From Alphaproteobacteria bacterium (GTDB taxonomy: Bacteria > Pseudomonadota > Alphaproteobacteria > TMED109): a stretch of 64,000 nt of DNA. Under the pieces are notes generated by a model. It was not told the DNA's origin and ran no database searches. It saw only the letters and a program-made list of their open reading frames with translations. This document shows, piece by piece, positions 26,103-35,875 of the stretch; the first letter of the stretch is position 1, and each line of letters starts with the position of its first letter. The stretch lies in assembly GCA_022819905.1 (NCBI GenBank), contig JAJEGJ010000104.1, positions 235,081 through 299,080 of the forward strand, written 5' to 3'. A program made the position numbers and the translations under genes.

Positions 26103-26929
26103 TCCATCACCGCGCCGCCGGCGACCGTGACCGACAGGCCGGTCAGGAACTCCGCGTCGGCTGACGCCAGAAACGTGGCGACCCGGGCCACGTCCTCGGC
26201 ATTGCCAACGCGCCCGAGCGGGGTGTTTGCTTCGGTTCGGGTCTTCATGGTCAGGTGATGCGCCTCGGCCGTGACTCCTTCGGGGGCCAACGCCGCGGCG
26301 ATCTCCGCGACTCGTTCAGTTTCGACGTAGCCCGGGCAAATGGCATTCACCGTGACGTTGTGAGGCCCGAGTTCCTGTGCCAGCGCCTGGGTGAACCCGC
26401 GAACCGCAAACTTGGATGCGCAATAAGCGGCGAACCGGGCCACGCCGCGCTTGCCCGAAACCGAAGACAGATTGATGATTCGCCCGCCGGTCCCCTGGGC
26501 GATGAGAGCCCGCGCCACGGCGCGAGAGCAAAGGAACGTCCCCTTTGCGTTGACGTTCTGCACCCGGTCCCATTCGGCTTCGTCGAGGTCAACCACGGGC
26601 ACGCGATCGCGCCCGGCGATCGCTCCGGCATTGTTGACGAGAATGTCGATGCGGCCGAAATGGTCGAGTACCCGGCTCACCATGACCTCGACATCATTTG
26701 CACTTGATACATCGCCGACGACACTTAGCACTCGCCTGCCGATGGCCTCGATCTCCCGCTCAACATCCGGCAGGCCCGCCCAGTCCGCTGAACCTCCGCG
26801 TCGCGGGACGATGTCGTTAATGCCGACATCTGCGCCCGCCTGCGCCATGCGCCGGGCAATGGCACGTCCCATTCCCTGCTCGCCGCCCGCCCCAGTAACC
26901 AGCGCGACCTTGCCCGTCAAGTCGTACAT
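26099..26929 (-). CDS. Short-chain dehydrogenase/reductase
   Basis: A 276-residue classical SDR. The cofactor motif is T-G-A-G-G-E-Q-G-M-G, followed by NNAG, Ser in NLSSVSG and the Y-C-A-S-K catalytic pair. N-A-I-C-P-G-Y-V-E-T follows, and a VTVAGGAVME C-terminus completes the fold. It is the first gene of the SDR pair; the second overlaps it by four bases. It may be transcribed with the downstream 3-hydroxyacyl-CoA dehydrogenase. Confidence 0.9.
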   Translation of the reverse strand: MYDLTGKVALVTGAGGEQGMGRAIARRMAQAGADVGINDIVPRRGGSADWAGLPDVEREIEAIGRRVLSVVGDVSSANDVEVMVSRVLDHFGRIDILVNNAGAIAGRDRVPVVDLDEAEWDRVQNVNAKGTFLCSRAVARALIAQGTGGRIINLSSVSGKRGVARFAAYCASKFAVRGFTQALAQELGPHNVTVNAICPGYVETERVAEIAAALAPEGVTAEAHHLTMKTRTEANTPLGRVGNAEDVARVATFLASADAEFLTGLSVTVAGGAVME

Positions 26930-27447
26930 CGTCTCATTCCTCGTCTCGCCGGCGTGCCGGCCGTGAACGCTGCCTGGTTGTCTCGAAGCCTTGCCGACAA
27001 ATCAACCCTGTCCGCCGCGTTCGATTGCCAAACCGGCGGAGCAATAACGCCCAAAGCCGCATGCCAATTCGCCGGGAGGGCACTATAGGGATGTTCCGCA
27101 GCGACCCGGCGGCACCGGGGCTCACCGGTTCAGCAACATCGGACAAAAAGTCCCTTGCATCGATGAGAGGCAGTTGCCCGTCACCCGTCGCAATCGGCAT
27201 GGCGGGGTGGCCGAACTGCGCAGCGCATCGGGCTGGGCGCCTTCTAGACGATTTAGGTCTTCCGTGGGGCCGCCGGCCACGATTCCGTTTTTGGGCGCGA
27301 TCTCCGGTACGTCATAAGCACGCGGTCCCACGCCGGCAAAGTTTCCACTTCGATGATGACCAACAGTCGATCGCGTCTGAACTGAAGAGAGAAAGTGCAA
27401 ATTGGAAGTCGACCGGCACTTCCGTACCTGAGTTGGCGCAGGGAGCA
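26930..27447. other. Intergenic stretch, no supported gene
   Basis: About 520 bases between cysNC and the SDR operon. Open frames on both strands cross it, but none shows a ribosome binding site with protein-like composition. The promoter of the SDR genes should lie near its left end (26930-27060) and the 3' end of the cysDNC transcript near its right end; no T-run terminator hairpin was seen. Confidence 0.45.
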
Positions 27448-29346
27448 CTATTCCAGGGAAAGCAGCAATCGCACCACCGCATCTGCCGCCTCGTCGGCGG
27501 AGAGCTCGGTCGTGTCGATTCTCAGTTCGGGGCTTTGTGGCGGCTCGTACGGCGAATCGATACCGGTGAAATTCGCCAGCTCGCCGCTGCGGGCTTTCGC
27601 ATAGAGCCCCTTGGGATCGCGTGCCTCGCAGATCTCCAGCGGGGTATCGACAAAGATCTCGACAAATTCTCCTTCCTGAAGCAACGCTCGGGCCATGGTC
27701 CGTTCGGATCGAAACGGTGAGATGAAGGAAACGACGACGATGAGCCCGGCGTCCACCATCAGCTTCGCAACTTCGGCGACCCGGCGAATGTTCTCCACAC
27801 GGTCCCGGTCGGTGAAGCCGAGATCCCTGTTCAGGCCATGTCGGACATTGTCTCCGTCGAGCAGGTAAGTGCGTTTTCCCATCGCCTGGAGCTTCTGCTC
27901 CAGCCGATCGGCGATCGTCGATTTGCCGGCTCCGGAGAGGCCAGTCATCCATAGGACACAGGGTTTTTGTTGGTTGACCCGCGCCCGCTCCGCCTTGTTC
28001 ACCTTCATCTTCTGCCAAACGATGTTGGTTGCGCGGCGAAGCGCGAAGCTGATCACGCCCGCCCCGACCGTGGCATTGGTGAACCGGTCGATAAGTACGA
28101 AAGCGCCCGTCCTGCGATTCTTTGCGTAGGAATCGAAGGGGACGGGGCGGTTGAGCGAAATCTTGCAGTACCCGACTTCGTTCAGTTGGAGTGTCTTGGC
28201 GGCCAAACGGCCCAGGGTGTCCACGTCGATACGATGGGTAAGGTCCGTGATCTGGGCGACGGCAGAGGCGCTGGCAAAACGAGCCAGATAGGGTCGTTCC
28301 GGCAGCATGGAATCGGCATCCAACCAGATGAGATGAGCGGCAAACTGATCGGCGAGCGCCGGAGGCTGTCCGTCGCCGGCGATCATGTCGCCGCGACTGA
28401 TGTCGACTTCGTTGGCTAGCACGAGCGTGATCGCCTGGCCCTCGACTGCCCGGTCCAGATCGCCGGACGGCCCGAGGATGCGATCGACGGTCGATTGCGA
28501 ACCGGACGGGCTGGCGACAACTGCCATCCCGCGCTCGACGGAGCCGGAGACCACGGTGCCGCTGAAGCCACGGAATTCCGAATCTGGGCGATTGACCCAC
28601 TGCACCGGTAAGCGGAATTCGCCCGTCACGTCGTTCCCGGGGATTTCGCAGGTCTCCAGTACTTCCATGAGCGTCGGGCCGAGGTACCAGGGCGTATCTT
28701 CGCCAGACGCGAAGACGTTCACACCGGTCAGCGCCGACAGCGGAACTGCGGTCACGGATTCGATTCCCAGTTCATGCATAAACGCTTCGTATGCATCGAC
28801 GATGGACCGGAATACGGAGCGGTCGTATGCGACCAGATCCATCTTGTTGACTGCGAGGACTACTTGGCGAATGCCCATTAGCGACACGATGTAACTGTGT
28901 CGGCGGGTCTGGGTCAGAATCCCCTTGCGGGCATCGATCAGAACTATCGCGAGATCAGCCGTGGAGGCACCGGTGACCATGTTTCGCGTGTACTGCTCGT
29001 GGCCGGGCGCGTCGATCGCGATGAATCTTCTGCAGTTGGCCTCGAAATAGCGATGCGCGACGTCGATGGTGATGCCTTGCTCGCGTTCCGCCTGCAGGCC
29101 GTCGACCAGTAAGGCGAGATCAACCGCATCACCCTGGGTGCCGTAGGTTGGACTCTCCGCCTTGGCCGCCGAAAGCTGGTCTTCGAAGACCGTTCTGGAA
29201 TCGTGCAGCAGCCGCCCTAGAAGCGTCGATTTGCCGTCATCGACGGCGCCGCAGATGATGAAGCGGATCTGCTCTTTTTCATTCTGCGTTGAGCGGGCAG
29301 CATCGATGTGTTTCGGCGCGGCCGGCGCACTCCCGCTGGCCGGCAT
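27448..29346 (-). CDS. cysNC: Bifunctional sulfate adenylyltransferase subunit 1/APS kinase (CysN-CysC fusion)
   Basis: A 632-residue fusion. The CysN part is an EF-Tu-like GTPase (G1 G-A-V-D-D-G-K-S at 33-40, G3 [10 protein letters not shown]4 NKMD) that drives ATP sulfurylase. The CysC part, from about residue 457, has a P-loop G-L-S-G-A-G-K-S-T and phosphorylates APS to PAPS. The start is set by a TGATG overlap with cysD, with AAGGA upstream; the longer frame lies inside cysD. This is the standard sulfate-activation fusion of many proteobacteria. PAPS may feed assimilation or sulfation. Confidence 0.95.
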   Translation of the reverse strand: MPASGSAPAAPKHIDAARSTQNEKEQIRFIICGAVDDGKSTLLGRLLHDSRTVFEDQLSAAKAESPTYGTQGDAVDLALLVDGLQAEREQGITIDVAHRYFEANCRRFIAIDAPGHEQYTRNMVTGASTADLAIVLIDARKGILTQTRRHSYIVSLMGIRQVVLAVNKMDLVAYDRSVFRSIVDAYEAFMHELGIESVTAVPLSALTGVNVFASGEDTPWYLGPTLMEVLETCEIPGNDVTGEFRLPVQWVNRPDSEFRGFSGTVVSGSVERGMAVVASPSGSQSTVDRILGPSGDLDRAVEGQAITLVLANEVDISRGDMIAGDGQPPALADQFAAHLIWLDADSMLPERPYLARFASASAVAQITDLTHRIDVDTLGRLAAKTLQLNEVGYCKISLNRPVPFDSYAKNRRTGAFVLIDRFTNATVGAGVISFALRRATNIVWQKMKVNKAERARVNQQKPCVLWMTGLSGAGKSTIADRLEQKLQAMGKRTYLLDGDNVRHGLNRDLGFTDRDRVENIRRVAEVAKLMVDAGLIVVVSFISPFRSERTMARALLQEGEFVEIFVDTPLEICEARDPKGLYAKARSGELANFTGIDSPYEPPQSPELRIDTTELSADEAADAVVRLLLSLE

Positions 29347-30242
29347 CAGAAATATCCTTCCTGCTTCTTTTTCTCCATCGAGCCGAGCTGGTCGTGGTCG
29401 ATGACTCTGCCCTCCCTTTCGGAGACGCGGCTCTGCCGTAGTTCGGCCATGATTTCCGGGATCGTGACGGCGCTGGACGGGATCGCGCCCGTCAGTGGGT
29501 AGCATCCCAAGGTACGGAACCGGACCAACATCTCTCTCGGCGTCTCCCCGGGCTCGAGCGGCAACCGTTCGTCATCAACCATGACCAGAACGCCGCCACG
29601 CTGCACGGTGGGACGAACGGCGGCGAAATACAGCGGCACCACGGGAATATTCTCCCGTTCGATGTATTGCCAGACGTCGAGTTCGGTCCAGTTGGACAGC
29701 GGGAACACCCTAACGCTTTCCCCGGGCGAGACGCGCGTGTTGTAGAGGTTCCAGAGTTCGGGCCGCTGGCTCTTCGGGTCCCAGCGATGCGTGCTGCTGC
29801 GAAAGGAGAATACCCGTTCCTTGGCGCGCGATTTCTCCTCGTCGCGTCTCGCACCACCGAGCACGGCGTCAAAACCATGCATGTCGAGGGCCTGCTTGAG
29901 TGCCTCGGTCTTCATGACCTCAGTGTGCACCCTGGACCCGTGGGTGACGGGGCCGACCCCTCGCTGCAAGCCCTCCCGGTTGACGTGGACAATCAGATTG
30001 ATCCCGTGACGGGCGGCCGTCTCGTCACGAAACCTGATCATGTCGCGGAACTTCCACGTCGTATCGACGTGCAGCAACGGAAAAGGGAGGCTTCCGGGTG
30101 CGAAGGCCTTGAACGCCAAGTGAAGCATGACGCTCGAGTCCTTGCCGATCGAATACAGCATCACCGGGTTGCGGAATTCGGCCGCCACCTCCCGCATGAT
30201 GTGAATGCTTTCCGATTCCAGGCGGTCCAGATGGTTCAGCAT
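29346..30242 (-). CDS. cysD: Sulfate adenylyltransferase subunit 2
   Basis: A 298-residue CysD, the ATP-pyrophosphatase-type catalytic subunit of ATP sulfurylase. The PP-motif is Y-S-I-G-K-D-S-S near residue 31, followed by [33 protein letters not shown] and the C-terminal [11 protein letters not shown] ending are diagnostic. It is coupled to cysNC by a TGATG overlap. The upstream Shine-Dalgarno site is weak. No cysH, cysI or cysJ is in the window, so sulfate reduction genes lie elsewhere. Confidence 0.96.
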   Translation of the reverse strand: MLNHLDRLESESIHIMREVAAEFRNPVMLYSIGKDSSVMLHLAFKAFAPGSLPFPLLHVDTTWKFRDMIRFRDETAARHGINLIVHVNREGLQRGVGPVTHGSRVHTEVMKTEALKQALDMHGFDAVLGGARRDEEKSRAKERVFSFRSSTHRWDPKSQRPELWNLYNTRVSPGESVRVFPLSNWTELDVWQYIERENIPVVPLYFAAVRPTVQRGGVLVMVDDERLPLEPGETPREMLVRFRTLGCYPLTGAIPSSAVTIPEIMAELRQSRVSEREGRVIDHDQLGSMEKKKQEGYF

Positions 30243-31039
30243 CGGTCAAGAATGCGGGGTTTCCATTGTCGTTTCCATCGGACTTCGACCCTCGGCGCCA
30301 ACTCTTGGCTTCGTGGACACTCAGATCCTGTTTGGCGGAAGTAGCGAGTAACCGAGCTGGCCCAGCGATGCGGCGGCAGTCCAAGCGTGCCCTGCACGAT
30401 GGCGTGACGTCATGGCGCCGACGAAATTCCGTTGCAAGTGCGTGATCGCAGCTTTAGCCACCGTCGCCGCTAGCTGGCACCCATAGTCAGGCAACGCATG
30501 GCATCGGTCGAAGCGAACCGAGCCATGCGGAAGATGCGGCGTACGAACAGGGTGTATGGGAACCTGCATTCGATATCTCTAGGCCCTCGCTTTTCGAGCG
30601 ACTCTGTTGCAAGCGGCACGGGGATACGATTTATCATGAAATTGACGTGGCTCGTTTGCCTGTCGACCGGCGCAAAAACGTATCCACACGCGAAGTTTGC
30701 GGTTCGCTGACCTGGTGATGGACCTTTGAATTCCGCACACATGTCGCGCTTGGTACGATTCCTATCCGTTCAACCGAAGGCAGCGAACTTGATTGGTAGA
30801 TTCGACCACGATCAGGTTGCCCGGTTCGAGCCGACTGGATCGCGGTCGATTCCGGCTGCGGGCTTGCCGGCAGTTCAGTGCGCCAGGAGCAAATGCTCGC
30901 TGGGTCTTTTGTGCGAAAAGGAGGGCCGGCCGCAGGGTCGCGAGCCATTCCGAAGAGGCTGATCAACGACGCCCCCGGAGCAAGTCCGAACAACTGCCTC
31001 GCAAGTGGGATTGAAGGTTTGCCGCCGTTCCCGGCGACG
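30243..31039. other. Gene-poor stretch, lower GC
   Basis: About 800 bases upstream of cysD without a supportable gene. The 30450-30850 part is visibly less GC-rich than its surroundings. Short open frames exist on both strands (for instance around 30498-30710 on the plus strand), but none has a ribosome binding site or a recognisable protein. It may contain decayed sequence or the cysD promoter region; no RNA gene was recognised. Confidence 0.45.
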
Positions 31040-31318
31040 CTAGTTGGCGTCTCCCACCACTTCCTCAAGACCTTTCTTGTCAGGAGAAGCCGTTTTCAGC
31101 TGTCGGGCAACCCCCTCCAACACGCTGGCTAGTTGTCGCTGTACCTGTTCTTCCTCGGATCCGGTCGGGAGATAGACAGTAGCTGCCAGGATGCCCGGGG
31201 ATTTCCTTCCGTCGCCTGAGTTCGTGGACCCGGAAACCAAGACATCAAACCTTGCCGTCGGGCTTCGGTCATCGGGAAAAGCGTGAACGTCGACATACTT
31301 GATTTCAAATTCCTGCAT
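31040..31318 (-). CDS. Small hypothetical protein
   Basis: A 92-residue protein with alternating charged and hydrophobic residues, no signal peptide and no membrane segment. A GGAG seven bases upstream of ATG 31318 and a protein-like composition support it. It reads like a compact beta-alpha domain (EFEIKYVDVHAF then ILAATVYLP) with a helical C-terminus. No family is recognised. It stands alone in a gene-poor stretch between cysD and tRNA-Thr(CGT). Confidence 0.6.
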   Translation of the reverse strand: MQEFEIKYVDVHAFPDDRSPTARFDVLVSGSTNSGDGRKSPGILAATVYLPTGSEEEQVQRQLASVLEGVARQLKTASPDKKGLEEVVGDAN

Positions 31319-32015
31319 ATCGAAGCTCCATTGGTTCCATTTGGCATCCTAGCATGAAGCCGGAAGGAATCATGTATCGAACGTAGTATCGAGGTCCGAG
31401 AACTCAGGGCTAGCAACAGTCTCGTGAAATCTTTTGGAATCTGGCAAATTATCCGGGCAAGTGTTGACGCGATACCGAAAATGAAAGAGTTCCGTTCGAA
31501 GCTCTGATCAGCAACAGCAAGGCGACCAACTCTATATCGCGACGAATTATGGAAGTTCCCCAGACATGGACATCGCTTGTCGGGTTGGTGGTGCTTCGCG
31601 CAAGTACCGTTCCCCGCCCAATGACGCGGAGATGCGCGTGGCTGGCGAACCAGTCCGCAATACCGCGATAACTGGGAGCCTCGCGCCACATGCGCTGGAC
31701 TGCAGGATGCTCTCGCCGGCACCGCCTGATCCCCGCAGCTCCGGATGTGTCAGTTGCGAAGTGGCCGGGGTTCGCCCTCAACCAGAGCTCAAACGGCTTT
31801 TCTTGTCTGCTTATCCTCCGCTCGCGCAGCACTTCGCGGGCGTGATTTATGGGAGCGACTTGACTGTCCCAGTGGATCGGCCGATTCGCGTAATTGGGGG
31901 CGCTTCGGGTCAAGTTGCACACCCGCCAAACTGGCGGTCCGCGAAGACCTCGGTTGTCGGCGGCGCTGCGGTGCAGACCCGATGCCAGAATGGCGGCGGC
32001 CCAGGTCCGAGCCGG
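31319..32015. other. Gene-poor stretch next to tRNA-Thr
   Basis: About 700 bases downstream of tRNA-Thr(CGT). Long open frames exist on both strands (31449-32051 minus, 31566-32093 plus), but both run through the tRNA and neither has a credible start or a recognisable domain. A decayed gene is possible. The upstream region of the small gene at 31040 lies at its left end. Confidence 0.4.
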
Positions 32016-32088
32016 TGCCGACGGAGGGACTTGAACCCCCGACCCACGCATTACGAATGCGTTGCTCTACCGTCTGAGCTACGTCGGC
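32016..32088 (-). tRNA. tRNA-Thr (CGT)
   Basis: Full cloverleaf on the minus strand. The acceptor stem is GCCGACG with CGTCGGC, with a GCTC-type D-arm. The anticodon stem ACGCA/TGCGT closes the loop TTCGTAA, giving anticodon CGT (codon ACG). The T-arm is GGGGG/TTCAAGT-type with discriminator A. The 3' CCA is not encoded (the genome reads CCG after the discriminator). It lies 60 bases upstream of the sensor kinase gene's stop on the same strand. Confidence 0.95.
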
Positions 32089-32147
32089 GATGATTGGTGC
32101 GGAAATCTAGCCTAGCATGTCTGGGCCTGCAGCCGTGCCGTGCTTAG

Positions 32148-33581
32148 TCATTCGGATCGCAGGCGTTCTAGCTGGCGCTGCGATTGGTTGCTCGGCAACC
32201 GGATCCGGATTCGCAGGCCCGGGATGTTGTCCTCCAGGCTCAGCGTTCCATCGTGAAGGCGGACCACCGCGGCCACGAGCGAAAGCCCCAAACCACTACC
32301 AGGAAGGTCTCGGCTGGAACTCAGCCTGACAAACCGGTCGAGGACCCGCTGACGTTCCGTCTCGGGAATGCCGGCCCCGTCGTCGGCAATGATAAGTTCG
32401 CTATCGCCGGACGGGGTCACGCGGACGGCAATGCGGATGCTGCCGCCGGGTGAGCTGTACTTGATGGCGTTGTCCAGAAGATTGGACAGGCTTTGCGCGA
32501 GCAACGTGCGGTGACCGAAGCACACGCACGGGGTTTCCTCCACGTGGACGAAGAGCGCGAGGCCCGAATCGTCAGCCACGGGCTCATAGATTTCGGCCAA
32601 CTCGCGCACCAATAGAGCGACGTCCACGGGTTCGAACTTGGGCTTGACCCCGCTTTCCAGCTGCGCGATCTCCAGCAATCCGTTGAAGGTTTCGATCAGT
32701 TGATCCGCCTCAGCGATGGCCCGGTCCAAGGCGTGTTGCCGCTTCGTGGCGTCGTGCGCATCGAGCAGGGCGGCTTCGAGCCCGCTGCGCAGCCGATGCA
32801 GGGGAGTGCGGAGATCGTGTGCAATGTTGTCGGTGACTTCGCGCAGGTTCTTCACCAACCCCTCGATACGCTCCATCATGACGTTGAACGTGCCGGCCAA
32901 TCGGTCGAGTTCGTCACCGGAGCCTCGCTCTGGAAGGCGCTGGGTTAGGTCACCCTCCAGCACATTGCGGGCAGCCGAATTGATTCGGTTTACGCGCACA
33001 AGGCTATGGCGGGCGATGAGTGCGCCGCCTGCAAAGCCCAGGACGAGAACGATGCCGCCAGCCCAAAGGAAGGATTCCGTGTAGCGACTTTCGATCATTT
33101 GGAGCCCCTGCACGTCCCGCCCCACAAGGATCCGAAGGTCAGGTCGAAGCAGGACCACCTGAGCCCGCGCGGCTCGGGTTTCAAGCAGCCCGCCACGCTC
33201 CGGCAGCGAGTAGCTGAAATTGACCCAGCCGTTGGGATCGGCGGCGACCGTTGGCCAAGAATCCAGATTGCCCGTGGTCATGGCGGGCTGACCTACAAAC
33301 GAGAGCAGGTAGAGACTGGTCGTTTGTCCGTAACTTCGATCCTCTACGATGTGACGAAGTGTCCGTGGCCCACCGCGCCGAAGTTGGGCGGAAAGGAATT
33401 GCAGTTCGCGCTGAATGCTCTCGTCGGTTTCACGATTCAGCAATCCGACAGACATGGTGTGCACCAGGGTCAGCAGGGCTGAGCCCGTGATGGCCACAAG
33501 CACCAAGTAAAGAAGCGTAAGCTGTACCGCAGCCGTCCGCAGCAGCGAGAAACGTGGTACCGGTGGCGCGGTTCCCGCCAT
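32148..33581 (-). CDS. Sensor histidine kinase
   Basis: A 477-residue membrane sensor kinase. Membrane segments lie at about 17-41 and 171-192 with a periplasmic domain of about 130 residues between. A HAMP domain (192-245) precedes the HisKA phospho-acceptor H255 in N-I-A-H-D-L-R-T-P. The ATPase has N-box NLLDNAIKYS, G1 D-D-G-A-G-I and G2 G-S-G-L-G-L. It overlaps the response regulator stop in a TGATG, so the pair is co-translated. The signal is unknown. The layout is like QseC/CzcS-type kinases. Confidence 0.93.
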   Translation of the reverse strand: MAGTAPPVPRFSLLRTAAVQLTLLYLVLVAITGSALLTLVHTMSVGLLNRETDESIQRELQFLSAQLRRGGPRTLRHIVEDRSYGQTTSLYLLSFVGQPAMTTGNLDSWPTVAADPNGWVNFSYSLPERGGLLETRAARAQVVLLRPDLRILVGRDVQGLQMIESRYTESFLWAGGIVLVLGFAGGALIARHSLVRVNRINSAARNVLEGDLTQRLPERGSGDELDRLAGTFNVMMERIEGLVKNLREVTDNIAHDLRTPLHRLRSGLEAALLDAHDATKRQHALDRAIAEADQLIETFNGLLEIAQLESGVKPKFEPVDVALLVRELAEIYEPVADDSGLALFVHVEETPCVCFGHRTLLAQSLSNLLDNAIKYSSPGGSIRIAVRVTPSGDSELIIADDGAGIPETERQRVLDRFVRLSSSRDLPGSGLGLSLVAAVVRLHDGTLSLEDNIPGLRIRIRLPSNQSQRQLERLRSE

Positions 33582-34267
33582 CAGAGGGACGTACCGGAAC
33601 TACGCAGTGAGTAGCCGGCTCCCCGGATGGTCTGCAGGAGCGGCTCGGAGAAGCCGCGGTCGATCTTCGCGCGCAGACGACTGATGTGGACATCGATTAC
33701 GCGCGTCTTGGGTTCGAAATGGTAGCCCCACACCTTTTCGAGGAGCATGGTGCGCGTGACGACCTGGCCGGCGTTTTCGAGCAGGAATTCCAGCATCCGG
33801 AACTCTCTCGGCTGCAAGTCGATGGGCTTGCCGGCGCGCATGACGGTTCGTTTCAGGCGATCAAGTTCAAGATCCGATAGCCGCAGCGTCGAAGCAGTAA
33901 CTTCTGAAGAGTGGCGTCGTACGAGAGCATCCAGTCGAGCCCGTACTTCTGCGAACGCGTATGGCTTGACGACGTAGTCGTCTCCCCCTGCCTCCAGGCC
34001 CCGTACCCGGTGATCAACTTCCCGCAACGCCGATAGGAAAAGGACTGGAGTATCGATCTTCTTGGCGCGCAGTTGCCGAACCATCGCGATACCGTCAAGT
34101 TCGGGCAACATGCAGTCGACGATCAGCGCGTCAGGCCGCGTGTCGAGTGCCCGGTCCAGGCCGGTCAGCCCATCTGCAGCGTGATCAACGACGTGACCGA
34201 GCTCCGAAAGGCCTTTGACCAGAAATTCCGCGGCCACCGTGTCGTCTTCCACAATGAGAATGTGCAT
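33581..34267 (-). CDS. OmpR-family response regulator
   Basis: A 228-residue regulator. The receiver has D8 and D9, the phospho-acceptor D51 in I-V-D-C-M-L-P and K101 in V-V-K-P. The C-terminal winged helix ends with VWGYHFEPKTRVIDVHISRLR, typical of the OmpR/PhoB group. AGGAGG upstream fixes ATG 34267; longer starts are rejected. It is the first gene of a two-gene operon with the kinase. No obvious target operon is adjacent. Confidence 0.94.
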   Translation of the reverse strand: MHILIVEDDTVAAEFLVKGLSELGHVVDHAADGLTGLDRALDTRPDALIVDCMLPELDGIAMVRQLRAKKIDTPVLFLSALREVDHRVRGLEAGGDDYVVKPYAFAEVRARLDALVRRHSSEVTASTLRLSDLELDRLKRTVMRAGKPIDLQPREFRMLEFLLENAGQVVTRTMLLEKVWGYHFEPKTRVIDVHISRLRAKIDRGFSEPLLQTIRGAGYSLRSSGTSL

Positions 34268-34770
34268 TGAAGACGCCTCCTGTCTTTGCACTCGATAAAC
34301 ATTCCTCGGAATAGTCGGCGCAAATGCAGTGGGAGCCACCTCCTATGGCGGGAGCCACACCCCTCGGGAGGGTTCTTCTGTTTTGGCCGCAATCCTAGCC
34401 CGTCGGACTCGACTTAGCGATTTCGCGAGACGAAGTCCACGCCTCCGGCCTCCCGGTCAACTGGGCACCTCGCGGAAGGACTGGTGCCAAAGCGATGCTT
34501 CGATTTCCTCTGCAGGCGCTGGGACGGCTCCAACGGGTCAACGAGGACATCGGTGGTCGTGGGTACGGCGAACCGCATTGTCCGCAGGTGGCGCCGATCA
34601 ATCGGCCGTTAGGCCACGTGCGGTTGCGTGTCCGTCGACACGTATCGCGGCCGGCGGCCACCAATCCCGAGCGGGATCTTCGTTGCTGCGATCAGCAGCA
34701 GACGGGGCAGGTGGTGGAATTGGAGTCGGGGTTCCGAGCCGTTGGAGTTGTCTAGCTCAAGATCGCCCGT
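34268..34770. other. Intergenic stretch, no supported gene
   Basis: About 500 bases upstream of the response regulator gene and downstream of hspQ, both on the minus strand. A GGGAGCCAC direct repeat occurs twice between 34325 and 34375, followed by a short CCCTC/GAGGG hairpin. No protein-coding frame has a ribosome binding site. The promoter of the two-component operon should lie near its left end. Confidence 0.45.
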
Positions 34771-35109
34771 TCAATTGACGTTTTCCGGCTTGAGCGTGTA
34801 GCGGCCTTTCTCAGGGCCATCAAAGAGTCTGGAAATCTGCGGATGCAGGCACGGCTGGCTGCTTGTGTCCGGAAGCAAGTTCTGCTGGCTTACATAGGCG
34901 ATGTAAGGACCTTCCTCGCTCTCCGCGAACAAGTGGTAGAAGGGCTGATCCTTGCGGGGACGGAGATCCTCAGGAATCTGCTGATACCACTCTTCGGTGT
35001 TGTTGAATTCCGGATCCACGTCAAAGACTACGCCGCGGAAGGGGTAGATTCGGTGCCGGACCACCTGGCCAAGCCCGAATTCCGCCCGAGCTTGCAGCAG
35101 CTTCTGCAT
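34771..35109 (-). CDS. hspQ: Heat shock protein HspQ
   Basis: A 112-residue HspQ (YccV) protein. The ARAEFGLGQVVRHRIYPFRG start, GVVFDVDPEF and the PFYHLFAE segment are family-typical. HspQ is a heat-induced protein that in enterobacteria acts as a specificity factor for Lon protease and binds hemimethylated DNA. An AAGGAA-type Shine-Dalgarno site lies upstream of ATG 35109. A near-consensus heat-shock promoter (35162-35190) and a 14-bp palindrome (35144-35157) precede it. Confidence 0.93.
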   Translation of the reverse strand: MQKLLQARAEFGLGQVVRHRIYPFRGVVFDVDPEFNNTEEWYQQIPEDLRPRKDQPFYHLFAESEEGPYIAYVSQQNLLPDTSSQPCLHPQISRLFDGPEKGRYTLKPENVN

Positions 35110-35143
35110 GATCGTGTTCCTTCGCCTGTACCGACAGGTACCG

Positions 35144-35157
35144 AACTACCGGTAGTT
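35144..35157. promoter_or_regulatory. 14-bp perfect palindrome at predicted hspQ start site
   Basis: AACTACCGGTAGTT is a perfect 14-bp palindrome lying just downstream of the hspQ -10 element, over the expected transcription start. A repressor bound here would block transcription. The cognate protein is unknown. A nearby CCTGT/ACAGG inverted repeat lies within the leader. Confidence 0.45.
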
Positions 35158-35161
35158 TACC

Positions 35162-35190
35162 AGATGGGGTCCGGCCCATACATGTTCAAG
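35162..35190 (-). promoter_or_regulatory. Predicted sigma-32 heat-shock promoter of hspQ
   Basis: Read on the minus strand, CTTGAA (35185-35190), a 15-base spacer and CCCCATCT (35162-35169) match the sigma-32 (RpoH) -35 and -10 consensus almost exactly. It lies about 55 bases upstream of the hspQ start codon. The match to the known heat-shock role of hspQ supports both calls. Confidence 0.8.
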
Positions 35191-35196
35191 CCGGAC

Positions 35197-35784
35197 CTAA
35201 TCGGTCAGCGCCTCGCGGACGAACTCAAGACGGTCCTGGCCAAAAAACATCTCGTCGTCGACGAACATCGTGGGGATTCCGAATAGACCGCGCGCCACGG
35301 CGGCGTCCGACTGGTGCCGCAACTCCAGCTTCACGTCGTCCTCCTGCGTGCGACGCATCAGGAACTCGGCATCCAGTTCGCCCTCTCGAAGGCAACGCAC
35401 CACTTCTTCCGGTTTGCTGAGGTCGACGTCCTGCGCCCAGAACGCGGGAAAAATGACATCGAGGTAGGCCTCCAGCTGGCCGGACTGCTGGGCGGCCACG
35501 GCGCCACGCATCAAACCAATGGTGTTGATCGGGAAAGCACTGTTGTAGACGAGCGGGACGTCGTAGCGGCGGGCAAACCGGGCCAGATCCATGGACAGGT
35601 ACCGACCCTTGGCCGGGACCTCGGCCGGGGAAGTGTTCCCCGTTGCCTTGAAGATTCCGCCGAGGAGGATCGGTCGGTAGTCGATCTCTGCTCCGGCTTC
35701 GCGGGCAATCGCCGGCAGCTGTGTCCATGCGAGGTAGCCGCTGGGACTCCCGACGTCGAAATAGAACTCGACCTGTTTGGCCAT
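35197..35784 (-). CDS. 2-hydroxychromene-2-carboxylate isomerase/DsbA-like family protein
   Basis: A 195-residue thioredoxin-fold protein of the HCCA isomerase (kappa-class GST-like) group. The start is KQVEFYFDVGSPSGYLAW, where the first-helix Ser replaces the DsbA Cys pair. The C-terminal GLFGIPTMFVDDEMFFGQDRL is diagnostic. Members isomerise 2-hydroxychromene-2-carboxylate in naphthalene-type degradation or handle glutathione adducts. GGAGG fixes ATG 35784. It is divergent from the MmgE/PrpD gene; a shared regulatory region of about 90 bases suggests related control. Confidence 0.88.
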   Translation of the reverse strand: MAKQVEFYFDVGSPSGYLAWTQLPAIAREAGAEIDYRPILLGGIFKATGNTSPAEVPAKGRYLSMDLARFARRYDVPLVYNSAFPINTIGLMRGAVAAQQSGQLEAYLDVIFPAFWAQDVDLSKPEEVVRCLREGELDAEFLMRRTQEDDVKLELRHQSDAAVARGLFGIPTMFVDDEMFFGQDRLEFVREALTD

Positions 35785-35875
35785 GAATGCATCCTCCGTT
35801 GTCGATGGGCCGGTCGGCGAACATATACTCACTGGTCGCCGCTGGCGATCAGATCCACTTCGAGGACCAGCACCG

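Noticed and set aside
31449..32093. Open frames on both strands through tRNA-Thr(CGT)
   Set aside because: Their ends are made of tRNA sequence (a common artefact) and the rest has no domain or start signal.
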